64,000 nt of DNA from Sitta carolinensis (Eukaryota; Chordata; Aves; Passeriformes; Sittidae). Made by a program: the position numbers and the translations under genes. The stretch spans positions 28,607,690 to 28,671,689 of the forward strand of contig CM063289.1 in NCBI GenBank assembly GCA_032173965.1. Direction: 5' to 3'. A model generated the notes under the pieces. It saw only the letters and a list, made by a program, of their open reading frames with translations, was not told the origin of the DNA and did not search any database. Shown here in pieces: positions 55,201 through 60,164 of this stretch (its first letter is position 1; every line of letters starts with the position of its first letter).

Positions 55201-56148
55201 CACCCAAACATTATCCTGGGCTTGATGTGTTTGGGTGTTGTGTCATCTTTCCCAGCCATAGAAGGGATTAATTACAGGAATTCTGGGTGCTCTAATGGCA
55301 TCTCCTCCCTGGTGAGGTTCCCTCTCTCTAAAGTGCATCCTGCTATTAGCAGTGGGCTTGCAGGGGATGCAGCTGAGCATCCTTTAGTGGAGTCCTGGTG
55401 CAGAGCAAGGCAGGACCCAGTTCCCTGGAGCTGTGAAACCAACTGTGAGCTGAGCCAGTGCCTCCTGCAGCCTCAGCCTGCTCTGTATTCCTGCCATGCG
55501 CCGCTATATGCATCATTATAGGAGCTGCCTGTATTTATGTGAGGTAATAGAATTTTATTGGGAGCTGTAATTCAAAACCTTTATTAAATTTACGCCAAAA
55601 TGCAGACAAGGCTGTGATGTTTGAATATTCGTGTATGGACTAAGAGGATGGAATTCTTATTTTATATTTTTTAAAAATTGATGTTTATCAGCACCAGACA
55701 GTTTTGTTATGAAGGCTTATGAGAAACAGGGTATAATTTAATGTTTGTTTTTAACCCTCGGTTAACGTTCACACTTTGATGTTCATGACAATGCACAAGT
55801 ATTTTATCAACAAGTAAATGTGCATGCACAATTGTGTTTTAGTTCCTTTTTCTTGATGTTCAGTGTCACTTCTTGCTCTGCTTTCTTGCACAAAAAGCCT
55901 TTGCTGCAGGATTTAGCATTGTAATTAAGTGCTGTGTCTGTGCACATTCAGTGCAACAGACAATGGGATTTTTTTTTTCCTGTGCTCAGAGGCTACAAAA
56001 CATGTAACTCTTTGTCTTTGAATCCATCAGAGAAAATATGGGGCTCCACCTCCCATGAAGCTGCCACCTCCTTACAGAGCCCTCGAAAGGCACCACGCAG
56101 AGGAGGCTGCTCTGGATGGAGAGGAGGATGAGGATGCTTGTGCAGAGG
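1301..56148 (+). CDS. PATJ: PATJ (INADL) multi-PDZ polarity scaffold, internal part of the gene, 23 exons
   Basis: Twenty-three GT-AG exons join in one open frame of 1088 codons plus one base; both ends of the gene lie outside the window. The product contains PDZ1 to PDZ6 and their linkers. PATJ is a cytoplasmic scaffold at the apical junction of epithelial cells: its L27 domain (upstream here) binds PALS1, which ties it to Crumbs, and its PDZ domains bind C-terminal tails of junction proteins. The identification rests on linker and PDZ sequences recalled from mammalian PATJ, for example [45 protein letters not shown] and [18 protein letters not shown]. The paralogue MPDZ differs strongly at the first four, although it shares [11 protein letters not shown]. 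The predicted transcript has no internal stop or frameshift, so the gene looks intact. Identity is very likely; individual splice borders are read by eye. Confidence 0.95.
1484..2776 (+). other. PATJ: PATJ intron between exons 1 and 2
   Basis: AT-rich intron of 1.29 kb with consensus donor and acceptor. I recognise no transposon, RNA gene or extra exon in it. Confidence 0.8.
2777..2916 (+). CDS. PATJ: PATJ exon 2: N-terminal half of PDZ1
   Basis: Encodes window residues 62-108 ([10 protein letters not shown] to the split Arg of ADR). It carries the PDZ carboxylate-binding loop GGLGFSVV and strands beta-1 to beta-3, ending in the [13 protein letters not shown] segment. The acceptor is tttattag and the donor gtgaga; the exon enters in phase 0 and leaves in phase 2. 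The Arg codon is completed in exon 3. The GLGF loop predicts a class-type PDZ that can bind C-terminal peptides. Confidence 0.93.
2917..4719 (+). other. PATJ: PATJ intron inside PDZ1
   Basis: Phase-2 intron of 1.80 kb splitting the PDZ1 domain after the ADR motif. Nothing further recognised. Confidence 0.8.
4720..4912 (+). CDS. PATJ: PATJ exon 3: C-terminal half of PDZ1 and linker to PDZ2
   Basis: Encodes window residues 108-172. The first base completes Arg, followed by [14 protein letters not shown], the canonical G/N-D-x-IL-x-IN turn of PDZ1. The alpha-B helix follows ([15 protein letters not shown]); its first His is the position that usually selects Ser/Thr at ligand -2. The last ~20 residues are linker ending PPET. 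The acceptor is ttgttaag and the donor gtgagt, phase 0 out. The block matches mammalian PATJ closely. Confidence 0.93.
4913..6613 (+). other. PATJ: PATJ intron between exons 3 and 4
   Basis: Phase-0 intron of 1.70 kb with two short T-runs near 4960 and 5459. No transposon or extra exon recognised. Confidence 0.8.
6614..6742 (+). CDS. PATJ: PATJ exon 4: N-terminal half of PDZ2
   Basis: Encodes 43 residues (173-215), starting [14 protein letters not shown]. It has the [12 protein letters not shown] loop and ends VPGGLADR. The acceptor is aattgcag and the donor gtaatt; phase 0 at both ends. The break after ADR falls at the same point of the fold as the exon 2/3 border in PDZ1. The sequence is typical PATJ PDZ2. 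Confidence 0.94.
6743..8382 (+). other. PATJ: PATJ intron inside PDZ2
   Basis: Phase-0 intron of 1.64 kb. The last ~190 bases are open in the frame of exon 5 but show no protein similarity. No transposon recognised. Confidence 0.8.
8383..8595 (+). CDS. PATJ: PATJ exon 5: C-terminal half of PDZ2 and Pro-rich linker
   Basis: Encodes 71 residues (216-286). [20 protein letters not shown] is followed by the alpha-B helix [14 protein letters not shown] and beta-6 VRMIVARDP, completing PDZ2. The rest is a Pro/Ser-rich linker ending LQNGN. The acceptor is gtttgaag, with a weak pyrimidine tract, and the donor gtgagt. The frame is also open about 63 codons upstream of the acceptor, but that stretch shows no PDZ or PATJ similarity and is taken as intron. 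Confidence 0.93.
8596..11256 (+). other. PATJ: PATJ intron between exons 5 and 6
   Basis: Phase-0 intron of 2.66 kb. It contains a poly-T tract near 10145-10162 and a more GC-rich patch at about 9430-9720 with no recognisable coding or repeat identity. Confidence 0.78.
11257..11359 (+). CDS. PATJ: PATJ exon 6: start of PDZ3
   Basis: Encodes residues 287-320 plus one base of codon 321. [19 protein letters not shown] leads into the carboxylate loop [12 protein letters not shown]. The loop reads SLGI instead of GLGF, as in mammalian PATJ PDZ3. The acceptor is ttatag and the donor gtgagt, phase 1 out. The Glu codon is completed in exon 7. Confidence 0.92.
11360..12127 (+). other. PATJ: PATJ intron between exons 6 and 7
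   Basis: Short phase-1 intron of 768 bases, with T-rich runs near 11547 and 11658. Nothing else seen. Confidence 0.8.
12128..12216 (+). CDS. PATJ: PATJ exon 7: middle of PDZ3
   Basis: Completes the split Glu and adds 29 residues (322-350): [20 protein letters not shown], then IHVHDKIVA. These are strands beta-2 to beta-4 and the alpha-A helix of PDZ3. The acceptor is ccccaacag and the donor gtaagt; phase 0 out. The exon stops immediately before the V-D-G-V-N turn carried by exon 8. Confidence 0.93.
12217..13494 (+). other. PATJ: PATJ intron between exons 7 and 8
   Basis: Phase-0 intron of 1.28 kb containing an uninterrupted 28-base A tract at 13167-13194. No transposon body next to the tract is recognisable. 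Confidence 0.8.
13167..13194 (+). repeat. Poly-A tract (28 bases)
   Basis: Uninterrupted A run. No upstream element that would make it a retrotransposon tail is recognisable. Confidence 0.95.
13495..13633 (+). CDS. PATJ: PATJ exon 8: end of PDZ3
   Basis: Encodes residues 351-396 and one base of codon 397. [20 protein letters not shown] supplies the turn and alpha-B helix; [10 protein letters not shown] is the last strand of PDZ3. A short Ser/Thr linker follows, ending PSDRG. The acceptor is tgttttag and the donor gtaatt; phase 1 out. The exon joins in frame to exon 9. Confidence 0.92.
13841..13881 (+). repeat. Poly-A tract with one G
   Basis: Twenty-six A, one G, then fourteen A. No recognisable transposon body on either side. 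Confidence 0.95.
14388..14437 (+). mobile_element. CR1 LINE 3'-tail fragment
   Basis: Contains gctggactcgacaatctt and ends with a degenerate aatgattctgtgat, the sense-strand end of an avian CR1 element. Only about 50 bases are recognisable. Confidence 0.6.
18161..18237 (+). CDS. PATJ: PATJ exon 9: PDZ3-PDZ4 linker
   Basis: A 77-base exon (residues 397-422) reading [20 protein letters not shown] then PEYEVM. The [15 protein letters not shown] block matches the KSRWENLLGPDYEVM block before PDZ4 in mammals. The acceptor is catatttag and the donor gtatgt; it enters after one base and leaves in phase 0. Mammalian PATJ has extra acidic linker residues before this block that I could not find here. 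Confidence 0.88.
18238..20587 (+). other. PATJ: PATJ intron between exons 9 and 10
   Basis: Phase-0 intron of 2.35 kb holding one CR1 3' tail at 19864-19944. The rest is unrecognised. Confidence 0.78.
19864..19944 (+). mobile_element. CR1 LINE 3'-tail fragment
   Basis: Sense-oriented CR1 end: gatctttaatgtctcttc followed by caacccaaaccattctatga. Only the last ~80 bases survive; the 5' part is not recognisable. Confidence 0.8.
20588..20644 (+). CDS. PATJ: PATJ exon 10: small linker exon before PDZ4
   Basis: A 57-base exon of 19 residues (423-441), [19 protein letters not shown]. The [10 protein letters not shown] end matches mammalian PATJ just before PDZ4. The acceptor is tttttag and the donor gtaagg; phase 0 both sides. 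It is too short to carry a domain and could be skipped without a frameshift. Confidence 0.88.
20759..20804 (+). repeat. Poly-A tract (37 A, G, 8 A)
   Basis: The longest A run in the window. It may be the tail of an unrecognised retrocopy, but the sequence upstream shows no identity. Confidence 0.95.
21725..21793 (+). mobile_element. CR1 LINE 3'-tail fragment
   Basis: Contains ggttggaactggatgatg and ttccaacccaagccattc, ending tgtgattt. This is the sense-strand 3' end of CR1, strongly 5'-truncated, as is usual for CR1. Confidence 0.8.
22104..22238 (+). CDS. PATJ: PATJ exon 11: N-terminal half of PDZ4
   Basis: Encodes 45 residues (442-486): [20 protein letters not shown], then [15 protein letters not shown] and ending LEDELLE. 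The exon aligns with PATJ PDZ4. The usual GLGF carboxylate loop is replaced by LRLGVEL, which is also true of mammals. The acceptor is cttctggcag and the donor gtaaaa, which lacks the G at +5 and is therefore weaker than its neighbours. Phase 0 both sides. Confidence 0.93.
22369..22535 (+). repeat. Duplicated intronic segment, copy 1
   Basis: A 167-base segment running from tttggtattcacattc to gttgagttatttgt. It recurs 1.85 kb downstream at 24216-24382 in the same orientation, with about half a dozen differences (single-base changes plus one- and two-base indels). Not recognisable as a known transposon. Confidence 0.9.
24216..24382 (+). repeat. Duplicated intronic segment, copy 2
   Basis: Near-identical copy of 22369-22535. 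It is preceded by a 14-base A run (24191-24204) within aataaaa-rich sequence. The flanks outside the 167 bases differ between copies, so the duplication is bounded. Confidence 0.9.
24885..25022 (-). mobile_element. CR1 LINE 3' fragment, antisense
   Basis: Reads gtggtttgggttggaaggga on the + strand, then ccctgccatgggctgggaca. This is the CR1 3' end in antisense orientation, about 140 bases. An ATCT microsatellite begins about 40 bases downstream and a T tract lies just upstream. Confidence 0.82.
25065..25151 (+). repeat. ATCT tetranucleotide microsatellite
   Basis: Eighty-seven bases of uninterrupted ATCT, nearly 22 units. It produces spurious Ser-Ile-Tyr-Leu open frames. This is probably length-polymorphic. 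Confidence 0.98.
25152..25384 (+). repeat. Degenerate ATCT-derived low-complexity flank
   Basis: About 230 bases of tatct, ctaat, ccatct and tgtcttat variants continuing the microsatellite and ending in a T-run. It looks like an older, interrupted part of the same array. Confidence 0.85.
26565..27185 (+). repeat. Almost pure A/T low-complexity block
   Basis: About 600 bases composed mainly of aaataaa, ttaaaa and long A or T runs, lying directly before GC-rich exon 12. It contains the attggg minisatellite and partial duplications such as gtgctgaaaagtacttt (twice just upstream, near 26533 and 26578). Confidence 0.9.
26825..26930 (+). repeat. 18-bp AT-rich minisatellite
   Basis: The motif attgg(g) followed by A7 and ttaaa repeats with starts at 26825, 26844, 26861, 26879, 26897 and 26916: a period of 17-19 bases, about six copies. 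Confidence 0.9.
27227..27394 (+). CDS. PATJ: PATJ exon 12: C-terminal half of PDZ4
   Basis: Encodes 56 residues (487-542). [20 protein letters not shown] gives the VNG turn and alpha-B helix, followed by [15 protein letters not shown], the last strand of PDZ4. A short acidic/Pro linker ends PPEQQ. The exon is distinctly GC-rich, with many C/G third positions, although the 600 bases upstream are almost pure A/T. The acceptor is cgttgtgcag and the donor gtaaca. Phase 0 both sides. Confidence 0.94.
27395..28173 (+). other. PATJ: PATJ intron between exons 12 and 13
   Basis: Phase-0 intron of 779 bases with a G-run near 27657-27666. Nothing else recognised. Confidence 0.8.
28174..28302 (+). CDS. 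PATJ: PATJ exon 13: acidic linker and start of PDZ5
   Basis: Encodes 43 residues (543-585). A Glu-rich linker (NPEEEEGE) runs into [19 protein letters not shown] and the PDZ5 loop [10 protein letters not shown]. The acceptor is attttccag and the donor gtatat; phase 0 both sides. PDZ5 continues 14.5 kb downstream in exon 14. Confidence 0.94.
31757..31862 (-). mobile_element. CR1 LINE 3' fragment, antisense
   Basis: The + strand reads agaatggtttgggttggaag and later ccactagaccaggctgctcc, the standard antisense CR1 3' sequence. About 105 bases are recognisable. Confidence 0.85.
33783..34441 (-). mobile_element. CR1 LINE fragment, antisense, left part (interrupted by an LTR)
   Basis: The + strand follows antisense CR1: cacagaattattcaggatgg, agtgccacatccacagag, ccatcctgagcctcctgtgc, and acatccacagcctttccctc at the right edge. 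It has internal deletions relative to the family as I recall it. The element stops at 34441 where a solo LTR begins and resumes at 34911. Confidence 0.8.
34442..34910 (+). mobile_element. Avian endogenous retrovirus solo LTR (ERVL-like)
   Basis: A 469-base element beginning TGTTGTGGTTTTGGCTGG and ending CA, flanked by the 5-base direct repeat GCAGG (34437-34441 and 34911-34915). A TATA box (tatataaa, about 34693-34700) and an ATTAAA signal (34871-34876) lie in the order expected of U3-R-U5 on the + strand. It resembles a common avian LTR family, although the region before the 3' end is shortened. No gag, pol or env coding sequence is present, so it is a solo LTR left by recombination. The 5-bp duplication fits ERVL-type insertion; the class is inferred. 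Confidence 0.82.
34911..34990 (-). mobile_element. CR1 LINE fragment, antisense, right part (after the LTR)
   Basis: The + strand reads ggttgggcaggacctgcctt then cacaaagccatgctga and a cttgtcctgcat match. This is the antisense CR1 sequence expected immediately after the text at 34441. It shows the LTR split one CR1 copy. The right boundary is approximate. Confidence 0.75.
35763..35905 (+). mobile_element. CR1 LINE 3' fragment
   Basis: Sense CR1 end: catccctggaagtgttcaag, gccatggcag-type core at ctgcccatggcagggggtgg, and ttcaacccaaaccagtgcag. About 140 bases, diverged at the very 3' end. Confidence 0.82.
38358..38450 (+). repeat. GGAT-rich minisatellite
   Basis: Imperfect repetition of ctggatggatggatttggg and gggatgggctggatgga variants over about 90 bases. 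Confidence 0.88.
38930..38943 (+). repeat. G14 homopolymer
   Basis: Fourteen consecutive G followed by aaggg. Similar shorter G-runs occur near 38002-38011 and 27657-27666. Confidence 0.95.
40560..40745 (-). mobile_element. Probable tRNA-derived CORE-SINE (MIR-like), antisense
   Basis: Read on the minus strand there is an A box (TGGCCCAGTAA, 40733-40723), then a perfect B box (GGTTCAAATCC, 40690-40680), then CTGCTCTGTC, and further on TTAGCTGTGT with a GGGTCAGTGGCCTAACTACC segment resembling the MIR core. The spacing of A and B boxes fits a tRNA-like promoter. Roughly 65 bases between head and core do not match. It is an old copy; the family is not certain. Confidence 0.5.
42805..43014 (+). 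CDS. PATJ: PATJ exon 14: remainder of PDZ5
   Basis: Encodes 70 residues (586-655), starting [20 protein letters not shown]. It contains [16 protein letters not shown] and the alpha-B helix [15 protein letters not shown], and ends LGICKPLV. It completes PDZ5 and joins exactly to the DYQ end of exon 13, as in mammals. The acceptor is tttcccccag and the donor gtaaga. Like exon 12 it is GC-rich compared with the surrounding intron. Confidence 0.95.
43015..43875 (+). other. PATJ: PATJ intron between exons 14 and 15
   Basis: Phase-0 intron of 861 bases. T-rich near its acceptor; nothing else recognised. Confidence 0.8.
43876..43995 (+). CDS. PATJ: PATJ exon 15: PDZ5-PDZ6 linker, part 1
   Basis: Encodes 40 residues (656-695), [20 protein letters not shown] to [10 protein letters not shown]. 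The SLILEAP block is the recognisable anchor to mammalian PATJ; the remainder is acidic and Ser-rich and probably disordered. The acceptor is tctttttttag and the donor gtactt. Phase 0 both sides. No domain is visible. Confidence 0.87.
43996..46822 (+). other. PATJ: PATJ intron between exons 15 and 16
   Basis: Phase-0 intron of 2.83 kb with a TA-dinucleotide tract at 46206-46242. A more GC-rich stretch at about 45230-45980 has no recognised identity. Confidence 0.78.
46206..46242 (+). repeat. TA dinucleotide microsatellite
   Basis: Alternating TA for about 37 bases with one phase shift (atta). Confidence 0.95.
46823..47185 (+). CDS. PATJ: PATJ exon 16: PDZ5-PDZ6 linker, part 2 (largest exon)
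   Basis: Encodes 121 residues (696-816). It opens [16 protein letters not shown] and contains ESWEMCEFL and [17 protein letters not shown], conserved blocks of the PATJ linker. The second half is acidic and poorly conserved, ending YPFSKDQV. The acceptor is ccttgcag. Two donors sit three bases apart: gtaagg after 47185 is the stronger, gtggta after 47182 the weaker. Either keeps frame, with or without one Val. Phase 0. Confidence 0.93.
47186..48306 (+). other. PATJ: PATJ intron between exons 16 and 17
   Basis: Phase-0 intron of 1.12 kb. It contains a perfect 19-bp tandem duplication at 48129-48166; nothing else recognised. Confidence 0.78.
48129..48166 (+). repeat. Perfect 19-bp tandem duplication
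   Basis: The unit aaatgagcagttagtattt occurs twice head to tail with no mismatch. Confidence 0.97.
48307..48427 (+). CDS. PATJ: PATJ exon 17: PDZ5-PDZ6 linker, part 3
   Basis: Encodes residues 817-856 plus one base, [20 protein letters not shown] to KTEMDLG. The TEMDLG end aligns with a TSLDLG block of mammalian PATJ. The acceptor ctctgtgaag has a fair pyrimidine tract. The donor gtttgt is weak, lacking the A at +3 and G at +5. The frame fits exactly between exons 16 and 18. Because both borders are weaker than average, this is the least secure exon after exon 22. Confidence 0.78.
48428..49009 (+). other. PATJ: PATJ intron between exons 17 and 18
   Basis: Intron of 582 bases with a weak gtttgt donor and a short CR1 remnant at 48844-48892. 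Confidence 0.75.
48844..48892 (-). mobile_element. Short CR1 LINE remnant, antisense
   Basis: The + strand has agctccaagccctgcccagc and ctggccttgaacacatttgg, an internal antisense CR1 motif of about 50 bases. Confidence 0.6.
49010..49166 (+). CDS. PATJ: PATJ exon 18: PDZ5-PDZ6 linker, part 4
   Basis: Encodes residues 857-908 plus two bases, [20 protein letters not shown] to ARPRAASS. It is a hydrophilic linker with a faint match to mammalian PATJ around the DLG junction and the GP-L-LD segment. The acceptor is tttttttcttcag and the donor gtatgg; phase 2 out. The Ser codon is completed by the first base of exon 19. Confidence 0.84.
49167..50153 (+). other. PATJ: PATJ intron between exons 18 and 19
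   Basis: Phase-2 intron of 987 bases. Nothing recognised inside it. Confidence 0.78.
50154..50225 (+). CDS. PATJ: PATJ exon 19: acidic lead-in to PDZ6
   Basis: A 72-base exon (residues 909-932 plus two bases) reading [20 protein letters not shown] then GPPR. This highly acidic block directly precedes PDZ6 in mammalian PATJ and has a related counterpart in MPDZ. The acceptor is gccccacattag and the donor gtatgt. The mammalian residues just before ELPE are not reproduced, so the acceptor may have shifted a few codons. Confidence 0.9.
50226..51045 (+). other. PATJ: PATJ intron between exons 19 and 20
   Basis: Phase-2 intron of 820 bases with a T-run near 50270-50286. Nothing else recognised. 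Confidence 0.8.
51046..51223 (+). CDS. PATJ: PATJ exon 20: N-terminal two thirds of PDZ6
   Basis: Encodes residues 933-992. [20 protein letters not shown] contains the PDZ6 loop (SLGI), then [20 protein letters not shown] and LKTGDKILE. The acceptor is tatttttttcag and the donor gtaaat; phase 0 out, just before the V-S-G turn in exon 21. PDZ6 of PATJ has been reported to bind the C-terminus of the tight-junction protein ZO-3. Confidence 0.95.
51224..52056 (+). other. PATJ: PATJ intron inside PDZ6
   Basis: Phase-0 intron of 833 bases. Immediately after the donor the frame stays open for ten codons to a TAA at 51254, followed by an AATAAA hexamer at 51259-51264 (see findings). Confidence 0.8.
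51259..51264 (+). promoter_or_regulatory. Possible intronic polyadenylation signal after PATJ exon 20
   Basis: AATAAA lies three bases after an in-frame TAA that ends a ten-codon extension of exon 20. The hexamer is common by chance in AT-rich introns, so its use is speculative. Confidence 0.25.
52057..52167 (+). CDS. PATJ: PATJ exon 21: end of PDZ6
   Basis: Encodes 37 residues (993-1029), [20 protein letters not shown] then [17 protein letters not shown]. The His of THEEAVEAI is the first residue of alpha-B, the usual class I determinant. The acceptor is gtttgtcag and the donor gtaagt; phase 0 both sides. It matches mammalian PATJ PDZ6 closely. Confidence 0.95.
52168..52918 (+). other. PATJ: PATJ intron between exons 21 and 22
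   Basis: Phase-0 intron of 751 bases with a short GATT tandem tract at about 52307-52330 and two possible acceptors at its 3' end. Confidence 0.78.
52307..52330 (+). repeat. GATT tetranucleotide repeat
   Basis: Six units of GATT/ATTG in an intron. Confidence 0.92.
52919..52978 (+). CDS. PATJ: PATJ exon 22: small linker exon after PDZ6
   Basis: A 60-base exon of 20 residues (1030-1049): [20 protein letters not shown]. It resembles the Lys/Asn/Asp-rich linker at this place in mammals. The acceptor chosen is ttctcctgccag, because it keeps phase 0 and the matching frame. A second AG 17 bases upstream (start 52902) would read another frame and reach a stop in exon 23. The donor is gtattt. Confidence 0.78.
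52979..56030 (+). other. PATJ: PATJ intron between exons 22 and 23
   Basis: Phase-0 intron of 3.05 kb. I see no transposon, exon or other gene in it. Confidence 0.78.
56031..56148 (+). CDS. PATJ: PATJ exon 23: linker towards PDZ7 (last exon in window)
   Basis: Encodes residues 1050-1088 plus one base. [20 protein letters not shown] matches the [15 protein letters not shown] block of mammalian PATJ and is followed by an acidic run [12 protein letters not shown]. The acceptor is aatccatcag and the donor gtgagt; phase 1 out. The next expected exon, leading into PDZ7, is not visible in the remaining 7.85 kb. Confidence 0.93.
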
Positions 56149-56965
56149 GTGAGTGGTGCTCCAGTTGTTGCATCAGATCCCATCTGTGGGACACCATCAG
56201 CTGCTGATAAGCCCCTTCTTTTCTTGCCTTTTGTTGCACGTGGGAAGTGGTGCTCAGCGTGGCCTCAGCATCAATCCTCAGCCTGGTTTGTAGCTTGGGT
56301 GGTTCTTCTCCCCAGCCAGGCTCTCAGAGCACAGCTCTCCTGAGGAGATACAGGGGAGGACTGAGTCCATTTTCAGTCCCAGAACACCTAAGCTGTGTCT
56401 GGAGGAGTTGCTTGGGCAGAGATGGCAGCAATGACTGGAGATGTTCTGTTCTACTGCTCTAATTTCAGTGGTAGTCCAGCAGTTGTAGGTTGAGGATCAC
56501 TGGTGCAGAAAACCAGAAAACCTGGAGCTGGTCCCAGGCAATGCTGTTCAAGCACGATGGGTTCCTTTAAAAAGAGAAATCTGCTGATTTGTTGTTTCAT
56601 TGCTCTGCTGAAGAAAGGATCCCCTTAAAGGATCTCTGCATGGGAAAGGTTCTACAGTTGTCCCATTTTGTGGTTTGTGGTGATGCTCACTCTGTGGAAG
56701 AGCAGGGACCTAAAGAGCAGGAAGCAGTGCAAATGGAGAGCTCCTGGCAGCATGATTTAGATTCCAGCTGCTTTGGAATCACAACTTTGGTTAATTACAA
56801 CTTTGGTTAAATGGAATATTATTATCCGTAGCTTATCTTGCAGTAAAATATTTAGGAACACTGAACTTGCAATTAGGAGTCCTAAATTACTTTCTAAAAT
56901 CAATTACCTTTTTTTTTCTATGCTCTTTTCTAGCAAATCAGCATAAGGTGAGATGAGACCTTGAC

Positions 56966-57059
56966 CAACCTGGTCTAGTGGAAAGTGCCCCTGCCCATGG
57001 CAGGAGGTGGAATGAGATGATCTTTTAAGTCCCATCCATCCCTGTAACATTCTGTGTTT
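56966..57059 (+). mobile_element. CR1 LINE 3' fragment
   Basis: Sense CR1: accaacctggtctagtgg, ctgcccatggcaggaggtgg and gatgatcttttaagtccc, ending in a decayed cattctgtg tail. About 95 bases. Confidence 0.8.
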
Positions 57060-60048
57060 CTGTGTGGGCTTTTCTTGGGGTTTAGTTTGTATTTTTTTTG
57101 CTACAGTGATTTTCCTCATCATCCTGAGCTCTCAAACCGACTCTGTAAAGCTCCAATTGTAACAAACTCATTCCAGCTCCTTATTGAAGTTCTAATTCCC
57201 AGTCAAAGGATAGGTGTGATAAGTAGGCTGACACCTGAGTTATCTAATTAGGATATGCCTCAATCCAAGTGCTTGCTGGGCCTAAGTTAATACTTTGCAC
57301 AGAAGTAATTCCTTATTCATGGGCTTGGTCATTTTTTAGCTCTCCTGCCATCCCTAATGATATTGCTGGCTGAGTCTGGAAGCTGAAAAGGTAAAGCTGC
57401 TGCTGATATTAAATTCATCAATCCTACCAGACTTGGCAGCAGCACACAGATCTGTTCAGGGGAATCTCCTCTCTTGCCTTTTTACTGGCTGAAGTTGAAT
57501 GTTTTGCTGTAGCCATCTTTTCCATGAATCTTGGGAAACAGAGATATATTCTTCCTCACCTCATTCTGTTCCTTTAAAAATAAGAACAAGCCAAGGAAGC
57601 TTAAACTAAGTTTGTGCCTCAGCCCTTGCAGTAAAAAGCTTGTTAGAAATGATCCTACTGTACTTAATGACATTAAGGATCTTGGCAGCTGTGGAATGAG
57701 CTTTTACAGAGTGCCTCTTCTGAGATAACTTGAAAAACAAAGTTTTCTCTGCAAATTCCAGTACAGTATTGCTTCTGTGAACTACTTGATGCTCATAATT
57801 TCTGTCCTGGTTCTTGAGCAGAACCAAGAACAGAAATCCCAACCTTTCTTAACTGCCCATTTGTATGTTCATATTGCTCTGTTCCTTATCTACTTATCCA
57901 ACTAATTCTACTGGGTTTGGAACTTTAACTAAGAATATATCAACAGATGAGCTGGATTTATTGTCTTCCTCATTTAGAAGGTATTTATAAGGTATGTAAA
58001 AGGAAGATGTGGTGTCAGCCCAGGTAAATTCACATCATAACCTCTCCTTTATTTGCTTCCTGTAGTCCTCAATCTCTGTCATAGCATGGAAAGCCTTAGA
58101 GGGCATTTTGAGGTGGGACAGCTGTTAAATCTGTCCTCTTGTTTTGCTCTTGATGGATTTTACTTGATTTTTTAGCATTCTTATTAACACAGCTGGAGTG
58201 TCAGGGACCTACTCATCAATTTCTTTCAAACTCCAGAAATACTTTATTTGCTCCACTTGACATTTTTTGTCCTTGCTTTTCACTTCTTTCAGCCCTCCCT
58301 CTCATCTTTTGTCTCCAGATCCTCCATCATTCCCCAGACTGAAAAAGCAGGGCATTGTTAGTCTTCCTGCCATATTTGAGAATTTTTCTTTCCTTTCTCT
58401 CCCATCCATGCTGCCTCAGACTCTCCTTGTTTTGTCTATTTTCCCATTAAAGTGGCTGAATAACCTTTTGGTGTTGATTTAATTTCCCCTAAAATCTAAA
58501 CTCACTTGCCTTTTGGCAATGCTCCTGTGTGTTTCTGCTTTCCCTCTGCTGAAGCTGCAGCTCCCATTGCTGACCTGTTGGAACAAGCAGTCATTTCTTG
58601 TACATGTTCTCCCTTTTCTTTCCAAGGGTTGGTTTTCATCCAAAGAGGGCAAATCCTTGTTGGGAATAGAACTGTGACGTAGTTTCTGGTTTAGAGAAAC
58701 TCCAGACATGTCCTCTGTGTTTCTGTGGTTTAAGAAGTTTAAAGCTGCAGGTGTTTTGTTGTTTTGGTTGGTTTGTTTGTTTTTTTTTTCAAATGTGACT
58801 CTTGCACCCAAGACCCTTTGGTTTCAGATCTGCTTCTCCTTTGTTTCTCCAAAGCCTCCAGTACTTCCAACATAATTTCCCAAGTTTTTAGATGGCTTTT
58901 CCTAGACTTCGAAGGCAACTTCAAAGTTGTATTTCCTCATTTTATTTCTTCTTCTAGTGGCACTGCCCAATCTTTACCCATACCCAGCTGAGTGTGGGGT
59001 TTTGTTTTCCCTTTGCTCTGAGGCTGCTGTCCCAAGGCTCTCACTTTATGCACGGAAACAATTTTGCACAACTGGCAGCGTGTCCTTTGCTGCAAAAGGA
59101 GCTTTCAAAATGCTTCATCCTCCTGACCTGAAACATTACAGCACAGGTTTGGAGTCATCCCTTCCCACACTCACCCGTGGCAGAGCCTGTTTTGAAGAAA
59201 GAGGGTTTTTTTTAAGACTTCCCAAATCTGTAAAACACCGGGTTGTGAATGGGATTTTTTTTTTAATTTTTTTTTTTAATCAAAACAAGTGAAAGGAGGG
59301 GAGAGCACACAAAGGAGCTGTTTGTGCTCGTGAGCAGCTGTGCTGCAGGCATCAGTGGGCACTGCTGTGTTTCCCTGGAGTGGGGATGGCTGGAGGTGTG
59401 CTCCAAGAACCTGCTAATGGACTTGTGTGCACCCCGTGGTGGCTTATTGCCATAATGAGGGGTTGGTAGTAAAAAGGAGCAGAGGAAATGGATGGGCAGA
59501 GCAGTTTGTAATGGAATGTTTCGTGAGGTTTTCCTCTGGGGGAATTCCTGGCTGTGCCATTTGGATATGCTTTCCAGTTGCAGCAAACACAAATTAGGTA
59601 GGAGAGAGCTGAAAAAACATTCTGGAAAAACAGAAAGGACAGCTGTTGAAAGAACTTGAAATCCTTCATTTCAATTGCTGTTATATTTTTAGTGGAATCT
59701 TTTGTCAGTTAGTTGACTGAGATCGATGTGGTTGGTTTCAAATAAGACTAAAATAATAAAAATAGATGGTAATAAAAAATTTGTGGAAGGTGGCTGGGAT
59801 AATGGACTTAGCTACTGCTGTGCTCAGACTTCCTGTCTGCAAGGAGGTTTAACTGTATCTAATAAGGGGATAATCATGCCCCCTTCCTCTTATTTTGTCT
59901 CTAGATAATGTAGAAATCAATGAAGCTGTAAGAAGGCATAATGATTTACCTTCCTGAGATGCTTTTTGAGGAACAGTGGTTTCTCTGCTAAAGCAAGAGA
60001 TTTTAAAACTTCTCTGGTATTTTGACTTTGCATTCTTGACCCAGAGGG

Positions 60049-60164
60049 TGGGGAGGCCCTGGAGTGGAGACGTTGTGGATTCCCCATCCCTGGAAGTGTC
60101 CAAAGCCAGGTTGGATGAGCTCTAAGGTCCCAAACCATTCCATGGATGAAAATGTCTGTGATTC
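60049..60164 (+). mobile_element. CR1 LINE 3' fragment
   Basis: Sense CR1: ccccatccctggaagtgtcc, aggttggatgagctctaagg and aaaccattccatgga. About 115 bases, 5'-truncated. Confidence 0.8.

Noticed and set aside
1301..56148. The multi-PDZ gene could be the paralogue MPDZ (MUPP1).
   Set aside because: Linker blocks [37 protein letters not shown] and [11 protein letters not shown] belong to PATJ as I recall it; MPDZ has different sequences at these places.
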